This document shows positions 17,135 through 28,700 of a stretch of DNA of 55,470 nucleotides, in pieces. Both the position numbers and the translations under genes were made by a program. Source of the stretch: an uncultured Erysipelotrichaceae bacterium (GTDB taxonomy: Bacteria; Bacillota_I; Bacilli_A; RF39; UBA660); NCBI GenBank assembly GCA_902798815.1, contig CADBYH010000008.1:1-55470 (forward strand). Reading direction: 5' to 3'. The notes under the pieces are model-generated. The model made no database searches. It was given only the letters and a program-made list of their open reading frames with translations, and was not told where the DNA came from. How positions within the stretch are numbered: position 1 is the stretch's first letter; every line of letters begins with the position of its first letter.

Positions 17135-17524
17135 TTAAATATAATGATATACACCAGACATATTAGCAACTAATTCATCTTTATCATTGAATATATCTGC
17201 TTTCAAGTTACATGTTTTTTTTCCTGATTTAATCATTTCTGCTTTTGCGATTAAATATTTTCCTTTGGCAGGATGTAAATAATTTATTGTTGATGATATT
17301 GTTACTGCATTTTTTCCTGTTGATCCTACAACTACTCCCATTGCTGTATCTCCAAGGGAAAAAATATATCCCCCGTGAGCAATACCATACATATTCATTG
17401 ATCCGGGAGTTAGTTTACCTTTTAAGGACATGTTTTTTCCTTCTTCTATTTCTACAACAGAGAAATTGTAATATTTCATAAAATCATTTTCTTCTAATTC
17501 CTTTATTCTTTCTTCTTTTGTCAT
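17135..17524 (-). CDS. PaaI-type hotdog thioesterase
   Basis: A 129-residue single hotdog domain. The family signature GIAHGGYIFSLGDTAMG holds the catalytic and CoA-binding loop; the C-terminal strands end KKTCNLKADIFNDKDELVANMSGVYH. Such enzymes hydrolyse acyl-CoA thioesters in the cytoplasm; the acyl group is unknown. I start at 17524 because AAAGGAGG lies 4 bases before this ATG; a start at 17551 would lie inside the upstream gene. It overlaps nothing but follows the NagZ-type gene by 10 bases. Confidence 0.87.
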   Translation of the reverse strand: MTKEERIKELEENDFMKYYNFSVVEIEEGKNMSLKGKLTPGSMNMYGIAHGGYIFSLGDTAMGVVVGSTGKNAVTISSTINYLHPAKGKYLIAKAEMIKSGKKTCNLKADIFNDKDELVANMSGVYHYI

Positions 17525-17534
17525 TTGTCCTCCT

Positions 17535-18674
17535 TTAATCAAATAATCCACTATAGTATTTCCAAGCTATTACTCTTATTACTGCTTTATTTATAGTATC
17601 TTCTGTTATTTTATCATCTTTGATTGATGATAACAATTCATTTTTCATTGATATAAAGTCACTTGTAATTATCATATCATTTCCTGCATTAATTGCCATT
17701 GTTGCTGCTTTATTATCCTCAACATATTCTTTTACTGCATCCATTGCTAAATCATCAGTCATAATTATTCCTGTAAATTTTAATTTTTCTCTTAATTCCT
17801 TAATAACATTTTCACTTAATGATGATGGCAATTTATCATCTAAACATTTTACAATATTATGTGATACTAAAATACTTGGAACTTGTGCCTTTATACCTGC
17901 CTCAAATGGTTTATAATCACTTTCAATAAATGTATCATAACTTCTTTCATCAATAGCAATTCCTGTATGAGTATCAACGTTATTTCCATATCCTGGAAAA
18001 TGTTTTAATGTAGAGTTTATTTTATTATTATTAGCATAAGTAACCATTTTAGTTATATATTCTGATGTTTTTTCTGCATCTTGTCCAAATGATCTTATGT
18101 TGATAAAATCTTCTTCACTAGTAGAAACATCAGCAACTGGAGCAAGATTTAGATTAATTCCCAAACTCTTTAATAATTCTGCTTTTTCTTTTTCTGTTTC
18201 TTCTACTAATTTATATCCTCCTTGCTCATAATAAGTTCTCGGAGAATCAAATTTATTTTCTCTGAATGCTTTGAATCTACTTACTCTTGTGACATATCCG
18301 CCCTCTTCATCTACTCCAATTATTAGGGGATATTTATTTAATTCTTGATCTTTTTTTATCTCTTCTGTTATTGTTTCTTTATTATGATTTTCAAAGTCTT
18401 TTGCAAACATAATATATCCACCAGGATAAAAATTACTTAAATATTCAATATCATTCTTTGCATATCTAACTAAGAATAACTGTCCAACTTTTTCTTCTAT
18501 TGTCATTTCACTAACAACTTTTGATGCCTTTTTATAATAGTTTTTAAAAATACCATTATCAATTTTATAATTTATCGATTCTTTATTAGTCTTATTTTCT
18601 TCTTTCTTAGTAAAATAAAAGTATGATATTCCTACAAGTAATATTATTAATAAAAATACTATTATTTTTTTCAT
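17535..18674 (-). CDS. Glycoside hydrolase family 3 (NagZ-type beta-N-acetylhexosaminidase)
   Basis: A 379-residue GH3 enzyme anchored by an N-terminal membrane helix (residues 3-21, no lipobox Cys). The barrel carries VGQLFLVRY, GVDEEGGYVTRV, LNLAPVADVS, STLKHFPGYGNNVDTHTG (His/Asp dyad) and GIIMTDDLAMDAV with the nucleophile Asp. It probably removes N-acetylglucosamine from muropeptides outside the cell, as in wall recycling. A single barrel without the C-terminal second domain fits NagZ. It is followed by the thioesterase gene and preceded by an RluA-type gene. Confidence 0.88.
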   Translation of the reverse strand: MKKIIVFLLIILLVGISYFYFTKKEENKTNKESINYKIDNGIFKNYYKKASKVVSEMTIEEKVGQLFLVRYAKNDIEYLSNFYPGGYIMFAKDFENHNKETITEEIKKDQELNKYPLIIGVDEEGGYVTRVSRFKAFRENKFDSPRTYYEQGGYKLVEETEKEKAELLKSLGINLNLAPVADVSTSEEDFINIRSFGQDAEKTSEYITKMVTYANNNKINSTLKHFPGYGNNVDTHTGIAIDERSYDTFIESDYKPFEAGIKAQVPSILVSHNIVKCLDDKLPSSLSENVIKELREKLKFTGIIMTDDLAMDAVKEYVEDNKAATMAINAGNDMIITSDFISMKNELLSSIKDDKITEDTINKAVIRVIAWKYYSGLFD

Positions 18675-18689
18675 AATTATCTATTCCTT

Positions 18690-19538
18690 TTATTTCATTA
18701 TTTTTTTAAATTCAGATGGTATTTGGGTTTCAAACAAAATATCTTTCTTTAATTCTGGATAGTACATTTTTAATCTATTAGCATGAAGATATAATCTTGG
18801 TTCTTTATCATTTGAGAAACCATATTTTTTATCTCCAACTATTGGATGTTTTATTGTTTGGAAAGCAACTCTTATTTGATTTTTTCTTCCAGTTTCTATA
18901 TTTATTGAAACAAGAGAATAATTATCATTGTTTTTTATAAGATTATAATTAGTGATTGCCTCTTTTCCATCTTTATCTTTTGATACATATACTAAATTAG
19001 TTTTAGTTTCTTTTAAGTTTTGGACTATTCTATCTGATTCCTTATTTAAAATACCATGAACTACTGCGACATATTCTCTTAGTGATACATAATTATTCCA
19101 ATTCTCTTGAAGTTTATTTTTAGTTTTTTCATCTTTAGCTAGAACTACTATTCCACTTGTATCTTTATCTAATCTATGAACAATAAATATTCTAGCATTT
19201 CTATTTTTACTTATTAAATACTCTCTAACTATATGGTATAGAGTTTTTTCTTTCTCTTTTTGAGTTGCGATAGTTAATAATCCACTTGGTTTATTAACTA
19301 CAATTATATGTTCATCTTCAAATAGAATATCAAATGGCAAAGTCTTTGTGTTTTTATTATCTGTTGAGATAGCAATAGTCATTCCTGGTACTACTTTATA
19401 ATTATATTTTGTTGTTTTATTATTATTTACATAAATAGAACCATGAGTTAGATATTGTTTTATACGTTTTTTAGGCATATCTAAATTATTATATAGATAA
19501 TCTAATAATTCTCCTTCTTTTTCAACTATTAATTTCAT
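18690..19538 (-). CDS. RluA-family RNA pseudouridine synthase
   Basis: A 282-residue enzyme that isomerises uridine in RNA. An S4-like N-terminal part (LLDYLYNNLDMPKKRIKQYL) precedes the catalytic domain with the family signature VHRLDKDTSGIVVLAK, where the Asp is the catalytic residue. Later motifs (TGRKNQIRVAFQTIKHPIVGDKKYG and LYLHANRLKMYYP) also fit RluA/YlyB-type enzymes. I start at the ATG at 19538, 9 bases after GGGAG; an upstream in-frame ATG at 19592 lacks a ribosome site. The exact RNA site cannot be told from the sequence. Confidence 0.9.
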   Translation of the reverse strand: MKLIVEKEGELLDYLYNNLDMPKKRIKQYLTHGSIYVNNNKTTKYNYKVVPGMTIAISTDNKNTKTLPFDILFEDEHIIVVNKPSGLLTIATQKEKEKTLYHIVREYLISKNRNARIFIVHRLDKDTSGIVVLAKDEKTKNKLQENWNNYVSLREYVAVVHGILNKESDRIVQNLKETKTNLVYVSKDKDGKEAITNYNLIKNNDNYSLVSINIETGRKNQIRVAFQTIKHPIVGDKKYGFSNDKEPRLYLHANRLKMYYPELKKDILFETQIPSEFKKIMK

Positions 19539-19614
19539 AGCATCAACTCCCAATACATAAATCATTATAATATAAATAGTTTTTTTTAACAATTAAAAAT
19601 AAGGTTATTAAACC

Positions 19615-20292
19615 TTATTTATTATATTTTATAAGTACTTGTTCTACACCTTTTAAATTATTTGATTTAGTTTTATAATTTGAAATACTTTTTAGTTCTT
19701 TATTAGCATTTGAAACTACATAAGTCTTATCAATATTATTTATAATTTCCTTTTCTGATAAATTACCAATTATAGATATAACATCATTGGTAGTAATTTT
19801 TAGTTTTTTCAACAAATACTTTATTCCTTCATAAGTATTTAATGAGGTAATTTCTATACATAAGTTATTATTATATTTAAAGATTGAACTAGATACTTCT
19901 AGATTACTTATTTCATTTATAATACTTATTTCTTTCTTTTTTATTGGTATTTCTATTTTATATATTTCATTTTCTTCTTTATAATATTTTAATTCATAAT
20001 TCTGAAATATTTTTTTAATCTTTTTTATAGTACTTTTCTTTAATGCTTTTTTATAAATACTTGTATTTTTTTTTACATCATAGATATAATTTCCATTCAT
20101 AGAAATTATATAATCTATAAAAGGATAATCTTTATTGTAATAAAGTACTTCATCTTTATCTCTATTTGTACATATTGTGAATAAAGTATTATTTTTTCTT
20201 AGCTTATCTATTTCCAACATCGTACTCATAGAAATGGCATCTTCATTATCAATTAATGTATTATAGAAACTAGTTATTACCATCCTTAACAT
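19615..20292 (-). CDS. Degenerate HAD-like (Cof-type) protein
   Basis: A 225-residue protein with the Cof-type HAD layout but without its catalytic residues. Where active enzymes have DxDGTL, this one reads TSFYNTLID, so both acidic residues are replaced (Ser and Tyr). The motif II region FTICTNRD is kept, while the motif IV region is IIGNLSEKEII instead of the usual GDxxND. It may be a binding or regulatory pseudoenzyme. Start at 20292 fits GGGGG at 8 bases. It overlaps the PAP2 gene by 23 bases in an operon pgi - PAP2 - this gene. Confidence 0.6.
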   Translation of the reverse strand: MLRMVITSFYNTLIDNEDAISMSTMLEIDKLRKNNTLFTICTNRDKDEVLYYNKDYPFIDYIISMNGNYIYDVKKNTSIYKKALKKSTIKKIKKIFQNYELKYYKEENEIYKIEIPIKKKEISIINEISNLEVSSSIFKYNNNLCIEITSLNTYEGIKYLLKKLKITTNDVISIIGNLSEKEIINNIDKTYVVSNANKELKSISNYKTKSNNLKGVEQVLIKYNK

Positions 20293-20914
20293 TTTTATTC
20301 CCCCTAAAATAATTATTTATTAATGTGATATTTATAACTAATATGGATATTGTGATCAAGAATCCAGCAGCAACATCACTTGGATAATGTACTCTTACAT
20401 ATATTCTACTTAGACCAATCAATAATATTATTAATGATAGGATTGATACTAAAAATATCTTCTTTTTCTTATCTTTAACCTTTGTCATTACAAAATAAAT
20501 TAATACACCATATAGACATAAAGCCATCATAGAGTGCCCACTTGGAAATGAATAACCATTTTGTGTGATTAATCTCTCCTCTACTGGTGGTCTTGGTCTT
20601 TTAATAAGATGTTTTATTATTTGATTAATACATAAAGTAACTATCATACTACTTCCTAATATAATCCTGTCATGTTTATCTAAATATATTAATAATGCTA
20701 TTGTTATTACTACAACAGGAATTGTATTTCCAAGATATGTTATTATCTTAAAAAATGTATCACAAAAACTACACCTTATACATTTAATTATTTCATATAT
20801 TGTGTTATCAAAGGCATCTAGTCTATTTGTAAATAATAGATATGAAATAATAATAAATCCTATTAAAGTAATTACGCCTATTATGTATCTTTTTTTTAAT
20901 AATTTATCTTTCAA
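20270..20914 (-). CDS. PAP2-family membrane phosphatase
   Basis: A 214-residue membrane protein with about five or six transmembrane segments. The three-part phosphatase signature is complete: KHLIKRPRPP, SFPSGHSMMA and SRIYVRVHYPSDVAAG. These enzymes dephosphorylate lipid phosphates such as undecaprenyl pyrophosphate or phosphatidate on the outer face of the membrane. A two-cysteine CIRCSFCDTFF lies early in the first loop. It overlaps pgi by 11 bases and the HAD-like gene by 23 bases. Confidence 0.9.
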   Translation of the reverse strand: MKDKLLKKRYIIGVITLIGFIIISYLLFTNRLDAFDNTIYEIIKCIRCSFCDTFFKIITYLGNTIPVVVITIALLIYLDKHDRIILGSSMIVTLCINQIIKHLIKRPRPPVEERLITQNGYSFPSGHSMMALCLYGVLIYFVMTKVKDKKKKIFLVSILSLIILLIGLSRIYVRVHYPSDVAAGFLITISILVINITLINNYFRGNKNVKDGNN

Positions 20915-22097
20915 GAGATTGTTTTACCTCCTTTTTATAAATATCTACTCCTGGTTGATCAAAAGGATTTACATCAAATAAGTATGCAGAAAATGCTGCG
21001 GATAGTTGGAAAAAGTACATAAGTGTTGCAATATTATATGGTGTCAATGATTCTATTTTTATTTCAAGACATGGATTATGACCAATAAAATGTGCTTTTA
21101 TTACAGAGTCTTCTACAATATTATTTATCTCATGAATACTTCTATTATTATAATTGATATAATTACTTGATTTTTCTACTTTTATAAAAGTTTCAAATAT
21201 TATTTCATTTCCATCTTGAATAAATTGACCTAGAGAATGTAAATCTCTTGTATTAGTTGTTGCCATAGGTAATATACCTGTACCATTCTTTCCTTCACTT
21301 TCTCCAAATAATTGTTTTATCCATTCTGTAAATGCTGAAAGTGAATCTTCATAAATACAGATGTTTTCAACATATCTTTTTTTATCAAAAAGTGTTCTTC
21401 TTGTTACTGCATATTGATATGCATAGTCAATTAATCTTTTTCCGTGATAATAACCTGCTATTATTTCATCTATATCATAATTTACTGCAAGAGGTAGTAA
21501 ATGAGATGGAGTAATAAATGAATATCTACCTCCTATATCATCTGGTACAATAAATGATTTATATCCATATGTATTTGCTTCTTCTCTTAATATACCTTTT
21601 TCTTTATCTGTTGTTATAATAATACGTTTTTTTAGTTCTTCTTGAGAATATTTTCTTTTTAATAAATCTTTAATTAACTTATAAGCAATCATTGTTTCTA
21701 ATGTTGTCCCGCTTTTACTAACTACATTGATACAAAAATTTTTATTATTTAAATATATCAATAATTCATCTAGATATCTGCTTGATAGACTTGTTCCTGC
21801 GTAAATAACTTCAAATTTGTCATCGTTAAAATACTTTGTAAATATTTTATTGAATGAATAACTACTTAAAAATGATCCCCCTGTTCCAATAACAACTAAG
21901 GTTTCATAATTCTTTTTAATATATTCTGCTGTATTTTTAATTTCATTAATTACTTCTGGATTTGGTTTTTCAATCCAACCAGTCATGTCACTATAATTTA
22001 GTTTTTCAATAATCATTTCTTTTTTTGACATGTAATCATCATATTTCTTTTTATCTAAAAAAACATCTACATAAGTACTAAAATCAAATTTTATCAT
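20904..22097 (-). CDS. pgi: Glucose-6-phosphate isomerase
   Basis: A 397-residue sugar isomerase that interconverts glucose-6-phosphate and fructose-6-phosphate. Motifs: VVIGTGGSFLSSYSF near residue 70 (usual GIGGS), SKSGTTLETMIAY near 128, GGRYSFITPSHLLPLA near 190, and LFGESEGKNGTGILP near 265. The C-terminal catalytic lysine region is in DQPGVDIYKKEV. It is about 50 residues shorter than common Firmicutes Pgi, mostly in the N-terminal part. The ATG follows GGAGATGATACA. It heads an operon with PAP2 and HAD-like genes. Confidence 0.92.
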   Translation of the reverse strand: MIKFDFSTYVDVFLDKKKYDDYMSKKEMIIEKLNYSDMTGWIEKPNPEVINEIKNTAEYIKKNYETLVVIGTGGSFLSSYSFNKIFTKYFNDDKFEVIYAGTSLSSRYLDELLIYLNNKNFCINVVSKSGTTLETMIAYKLIKDLLKRKYSQEELKKRIIITTDKEKGILREEANTYGYKSFIVPDDIGGRYSFITPSHLLPLAVNYDIDEIIAGYYHGKRLIDYAYQYAVTRRTLFDKKRYVENICIYEDSLSAFTEWIKQLFGESEGKNGTGILPMATTNTRDLHSLGQFIQDGNEIIFETFIKVEKSSNYINYNNRSIHEINNIVEDSVIKAHFIGHNPCLEIKIESLTPYNIATLMYFFQLSAAFSAYLFDVNPFDQPGVDIYKKEVKQSLER

Positions 22098-22170
22098 TGT
22101 ATCATCTCCATTATTAATAATATTATAACATTAAACAAAAAAAAGAAAAAGAATTACAAAACAATTATTG

Positions 22171-22653
22171 TTATGCTGCTTCTTTTTCTTTTTTATTATT
22201 ACCTTCATATATTATTGCTTCATATATTAAATCTACTAAGTGATTTGATGGTTCCAAGTTATATTTTTGAATTATTTTGTCAAAGATACTTATTTCATAA
22301 TCAAATCCAAGATATGGATATGCTAGTTCCATTTCATTATCTAATTCTTCTAGATATTTCTTTGTATATTCCTCTTCTATTAATAATAAATTATAACCTT
22401 TTGACCATTGCTTAAATTTTTCAATTATAAAATATATATTATTAACATAATTAAACATTGTTTTATCATAACTTATCATTCTTCTTAAATCTTCATTTTC
22501 GATAAATTTATCTTCTACTCTATAATCAAATCTATCTAATAGTTTTACTCCATCTAGTTTTAAAGCACTTATTTGAGCAATAATACCTTTTTCAGGATCA
22601 CTATTTGTTGGGATAACTTCTACTATAATATATTTATCTTTTTGTAAATCCAT
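22171..22653 (-). CDS. Degenerate DEDDh-exonuclease-like protein
   Basis: A 160-residue cytoplasmic protein. The N-terminal pattern YIIVEVIPTNSDPEKGIIAQI followed by SALKLDGVKLLDRFDYRV resembles the first strands of DEDDh 3'-5' exonucleases (VDxETTG...IIEIGAVKL), but the catalytic D-x-E is V-E-V-I here. A later NHLVDLIYEAI could match the H-x(4)-D motif. I take it as an exonuclease-fold protein that may have lost activity; the match is by eye and moderate. Start at 22653 is set by GGAG 9 bases upstream. It sits between pgi and the glucan synthase gene. Confidence 0.4.
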   Translation of the reverse strand: MDLQKDKYIIVEVIPTNSDPEKGIIAQISALKLDGVKLLDRFDYRVEDKFIENEDLRRMISYDKTMFNYVNNIYFIIEKFKQWSKGYNLLLIEEEYTKKYLEELDNEMELAYPYLGFDYEISIFDKIIQKYNLEPSNHLVDLIYEAIIYEGNNKKEKEAA

Positions 22654-22696
22654 GTTACTCATCTCCACTTAGAAAGTATATCATAATTATTTATAT

Positions 22697-22732
22697 TAAA
22701 AAAGAAGGTTTATAAATTATTTATAAACCTTC
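22697..22732 (-). terminator. Terminator of the cyclic glucan synthase gene
   Basis: A perfect 13-base stem (22704-22716 with 22720-22732) with a three-base loop, then a U-run in the minus transcript. It overlaps the stop codon. Confidence 0.92.
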
Positions 22733-25700
22733 TATTTAATAGTTAAAAGTATTTTATGATTTTTCTTATCATTTGCTAACTGAATTGTCTTAGATTGTTG
22801 TGTTTTTCCATCTAGTTTTAATCCTTCAGTTTGCGACTTTTTAACTTCAATAGAATATTTTGTATCCATGTATGTATATTCTAATTCAAATCCATCCCAT
22901 GATATTGGAATTTTTGGATCAAGAGTCAGTTTATCACCATTTTTATGAATACCTAAAATATCCTCAACTCCTACTTTATAGAACCAACCTGATGAACCAG
23001 TATACCAAGTCCATCCTCCTCTTCCTTTAAATGATTCAGAAGAATAAATATCTGCTGCTATTACGTATGGTTCAACTCTATATTTATTTGTTGTCTCTAT
23101 ATTTTTTGCTCTATTAATTGGATTGATTTTTTTGTAATAACGATATGCTCTATCATGATATCCTGCCTTTATAAGTGCCATTAAGTACCAAGATACTGAA
23201 TGTGTATATTGACCACCATTTTCTCTTATTCCTTTTGGATAATTCATAATATAACCAGGATTATTTAGTGTCTTTTCGAAGGCAGGTGTTAATAATTTAA
23301 TAATGTTAATTTTTCTATCTATTAATCTTTCCTCAACTGATGTAATAATTTTTTGAATTCTATCTTTTGGAGCAACTCCACTTAATATTGAAAAACTTTG
23401 TGATATTAAATCGATTTTACATTCGCTATTTTCATTACTTCCAAGTTTATCTCCGTTATCAAAGAACGCTCTTAAGTAATATTCACCATCCCAAGTCTTA
23501 CTATTTAGATTTTCTTTTAGTTTCTCATTAAATTTTTGAAGTTCTTCTAAATCAACTCTTAACTTTGTGTTTTTAATCATATCTATAAAGTCAGCAATTA
23601 TTTTATATAAGAAGAATCCTAACCAAACGCTTTCTCCTTTACCTTTAATTCCGACTCTATTCATTCCATCGTTCCAGTCTCCTCCACCCATTAGTGGAAT
23701 ATTATGAGGTCCTAATGAACTCATAGAAAGTTTTAATGATTTAATACAATGCTCAAGAAGTGATTCTGTTTTTTCTGTATAAGCAAATACAATACCTTTT
23801 TCATTATCATAGTTACCTAATTCTTCTCCAGAAACATAAGGTACCTGTTCTTCTAAAATATTATAATCACCTGTGATATTAATATAGTAATTAGTAGCAT
23901 AAACAAGCCATAAGAAGTCGTCTTTATATCTACTTCTTAATCCAAAATGGTTTTTCTCATGCCACCAGTGAAGAACATCTCCTGCTTCAAATTGATGAGC
24001 AGCATTATTAAGAATTTGTTTTTTAGTATACGCTGGATTTACTAAAGCTATATTCATAGCATCTTGTAATTGATCCCTGTATCCAAAGGCACCACTTACT
24101 TGATAGAATCCTGCTTTTGCCATAATTCTTGCGGATAGTGTTTGATATAAATACCAACCATTTATAACATAATCAAAACTCTTATCTGGAGTATTAACTT
24201 TAATAACACTTAATGTTTGATCCCAATAACTCTTAACATTTTTAAGTTCTTTTTTAACATTTTGAATATTAGTATATTTGTGAATCAACTCTAAGTTTTG
24301 TGAATCACTTAAACTACATCCAAGAACAAAGACAATCTCTTTTGTTTCACCTTTAGCTAAATCTACATTAATATTAATATTTTTTATTAACATTTTGTCA
24401 CATACTGCGGATTCAATTTTTTCAGATGATGACATAAATACATTAATATCACCATAGTTAATACTATAGACATTTCTCATTTTTAGGTAATTATCATCAC
24501 CAAGGAATTCTGTTAATATGTGACGAGATGTTTTTTCTTCGAAATTTCCAAAATTTGGATTAATCCAAAATTCAACATTTGTTTTATGATTTTTTTCTGT
24601 ATTATTTGTTAGTTTCATTAAATAAACTTTTATATTATCATTTACAGGAACAAACTCTGTTACTGAATGAGATAATTCTTTAGTTGAACTTTCTAATATA
24701 GAATAACCAAAACCATGAGTACATACTTCTGGATTAAATACTTTTCCATTGAATTTAAATCCTTCAGATTGATCATTTATTACCATTTCATTTGTCCATG
24801 AAGTTATTTTAAATTCACCAGAATTATATGCATATGTAAATCCACAACCGTTGTTTGTTACTATAGTTCCGAAATTTTTATTAGCAATTACATTTGACCA
24901 TGGAGCTGGAGTATTCTTATTATAAATAACATACTCTTTTCCATTCTTTTTGAATCCACCATAACCATTATCATACTTAAGTTTTTCAGTGTTTTCATAT
25001 TTAATATTTTTTTCTTGTTGGTATTTAGGATAATCACTAATCATATTGTTCTTTTGTAGAGCTTCAACAGCATCTTTTAGATTACTATGTTCATCCGTAC
25101 TGAATTTAATTCTTGGAACTATATCTAATAAACTCTTATCTTCTCTTGTGATATTTTCTTTATCTATTACTGTTACCATTCCAGGTGTGTGATAAAAATT
25201 ATTAAGAGTATAAATTCTATATAATTCATCGTCTATTTGTTTTTTTATTATCTTTTGTGATTGACCTTCTTCATTGTTAATGATAATAACATCTGTAAAT
25301 ATTGATTTTGATTTGAAATATTCAAATAGTTTTAATATTTCATGGACAAAACTCATATCACTTATATCATTAATTTCCAAACTAATTATTGGTCTATCTC
25401 CACTTACGCCAAACTTCCATAATCCGGTTTGTCCAAGGGCTGTTTTTCTTAAAAGATTCATTCTTTCTTCATTAACTGATACTCTTGTTGTTTGATAGAT
25501 ATAATTTAACATAATATTATATGTTCTCATATCTTCACCAGTAATATTAAGATTCTTAGTATCAATTACATTCATTAGCGTTGATATTTTAAATTCACGA
25601 TCCATTACAGATTTTGTTGAATATTTATTTATGATATCGTTAATTTGTTCTCTACTACGTCCAAATCCAACTAACAAATATACTGTTACTGAGTCATTTG

Positions 25701-28700
25701 CTGGTACAATTATTTTATTTCTAATACTTAATACAGGATCTAGATTATCTCCTGAATAATTAGTTAGTTTTTCATTAATAGCTTTTGCAGTAGAAATTGT
25801 ATTTCCTCTACCAATAAAATTCGATCTTTCTGTTTCATATGAATAATCATCTTGCGGATCACTAATAATTAATCTAGTAACCATATAACTATTAATATTT
25901 GCTTCTGATCTAGATTTTCTTTTGGCAATTAAACTATTAGTTTCTTTATCATATTCTGTTTTTATAAACATACTATTAAATACTTTATGACTAATATCAT
26001 CCATATTTTCTGAAAGAATTGGTTCAGTATAACTTGTTAGTTCTAGTTCTTTATCTTCAAGTGATTCATTTTTAAATGATATTTTTCTTATTTCTGCATG
26101 ATGTGATTTTGATACTACTATTTCTGTTTTTGTAGAAATTGAGGCATCTCTTCTTATAAATTTAATTTTATCTGCTGCAAAAATAACTTCATATTTATCC
26201 GGTTTAAAATTCATTGGAGCATATGTATTACTCCATACATAGTTTGTTTTAGTGTCTTTTGCAAACATAAATATTCCATAGTCTTGTTCAGTTACTTTTC
26301 TATATCTATTTAATTGTAATGTTCTATATCTAGAGAAACTATTACCTCTATCATTCATTATTAATGAATACTTCTTATTTGATAATACTGACATTTCTGG
26401 TAAGTATGAAATATAATTAAACGCTCTAATATCATTTTCAATTTTCTCTTTTTGATAATCATATTTCTTATATCCTGCCATCTTAAGATCAATACTAGAT
26501 CTAATTTGTACTTTTTCTTTTAATAGCATTTCAAATGTCTTTATATAGATATTTGAATGGAATAAATCTCTTATAACTCCATGCTTTAAGTAATTAGTAA
26601 TTCCAAGTAGTCCCATTCCTTGATGATGAGCAAAATATGATTTAACTACACCTTTGTTATCATAATCATATGCTTCATATAATCCATACTCAGAATACAT
26701 ATTAAGTGATTTAAATTTATTAATATTATCATATACATCTTTAGGATATAAATCTAATACCATAAGTGATGAATATGGTGAAACTACTATTCTATTTTCT
26801 TTTTCCTCTTTTGCTTTTAGATATGGAGTTGCAAATGCTTTGTATTTATAATTTAGAGAATTATCTAATTCATTATATGCAGATTCTGAAATACCCCATG
26901 GTAATTTTCTTGATACATGCTGAATGTAATCTTTTTGACACATATGAGCAAAATTATATGATTCATCTAATAATGTATTAGGATAATTTTTCATAAATAA
27001 CAATGGCATATAGTATTCAAAAGCTGTTCCACTCCAAGATATCAATCCTTTGTGCCCTTTATATGTTGTTAGGGATTTATCTAATGCAAACCAATGCTTA
27101 TAAGATACTTCTCCTAAGCATATTGCTAGATATGAAGTAAGACGTGATTCTGATGCAAATTTATTATAATTATAGTCAGAAAGTTTTCCTTCATTTTCAT
27201 CATATCCAATACTAAATACATGTTTTTTAGTATATAATTTTTTGAAATTAGTTCCTGTTATTAATTTATCACATAAACTTACTAATTCAGGTTCTTCTAA
27301 TTTTTCTAAAAATTCTCTTACAACTATATAACTAGCAACTAAATTTCCAGAATCTACTGTTGAAACAAAATATGGATTCAAAACTTTTTTTGTTTTAATA
27401 TCGTACCAGTTATATAAATGACCATGCCATTTATCAAGTGTTGCTATCGATTTTAATATTTTTTTCAATAAATCAATAGCTTGATCTTTTTCAATAAATC
27501 CTAGTTCATAAGCACTTACAACAGCAGTCAAAGAATATCCTAATGCTGTTGGAGAAGTTCTACTATCTAGTTTTTGTTCCCTATTTTCTTGATAATTATC
27601 TGGTATTAAATAGTTATTATCCTCAGTTAGATTATCTTCAAAATACTTCCATGTTCTATATGCTAGTGATTTTAATTCTTTTATTTCTTTTTCTTTTAAA
27701 TCTAATTGATTATGTTTAATATCTTTACTTATATACCATAAAATAAATGGAGCTGTTAAAAATATTATAGCAATAACATATGCTGCATAGTTACTTGATA
27801 ATATTCCTATTAATACAAATATTACTGCAAATATATAGTTTATTATAAAATCTTTTATATAATGGGATAGTTTATTCTTATCTGATTTTGAGACATCTTC
27901 TGCAGTTGTCCAATTAAGTAGATTTTTATGTGAATAAAACAATCTATATAATGTTCTAAAGAATGCATCCATATATAATTTTGAATAATATGGAAGTGTT
28001 GCGAAGGAAATATATGATCTCGTCAAAATACTTTTTCCTCCGAATAATAGATTCTTATTATATATGTTTTTAATATATTTTTTTCTTAACGTCATTTTAC
28101 TTCTTAGATAAAAAATAATTGACAACGTTATTTCTAATACTACTAATCCAATTAATATATATGAGTTATATCCTTTACATGCAAATGCAAGCATAAGAAT
28201 TATTAATAACATTGGATTTAAAAACATTCTTATTATATTATCTAGTATTTTATACTTTTCGAATGTATTTATTGGATTTTTTACTTTTGGTTTAGTTTTA
28301 CTTTTTACATGTGGAAGCAACCAACCAATAATTTGAGTATCTCCTCTTGCCCAACGATGATGTCTTGATACATCTACAGAAAATTTAGATGGGAAATCAT
28401 CTATTAATTCTATATCTGATACGTATCCACATCTTAGATAACTACCTTCTAATAAATCGTGAGATAATATTAAATTATCAGGTAATGTGTCAGCAAGAAT
28501 TTTATTAAATATTTCTAGATCATAAATACCTTTTCCAACAAAACTACCTTCTTTAAACATATCTTGATATATATTAGGAACTATTGCTGAATATGTATCA
28601 AATCCACCTATTCCTGCATAAATCTGACTATATAAACTTTTATTTGTTGACTCAATATCTACACCTATTCTTGGTTGCATTAAACCATAACCTTTAATAA

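Noticed and set aside
25274-25495. Plus-strand ORFs within the glucan synthase gene
   Set aside because: Shadows of the long minus-strand frame, which has complete domain motifs and strong codon structure; no independent support.
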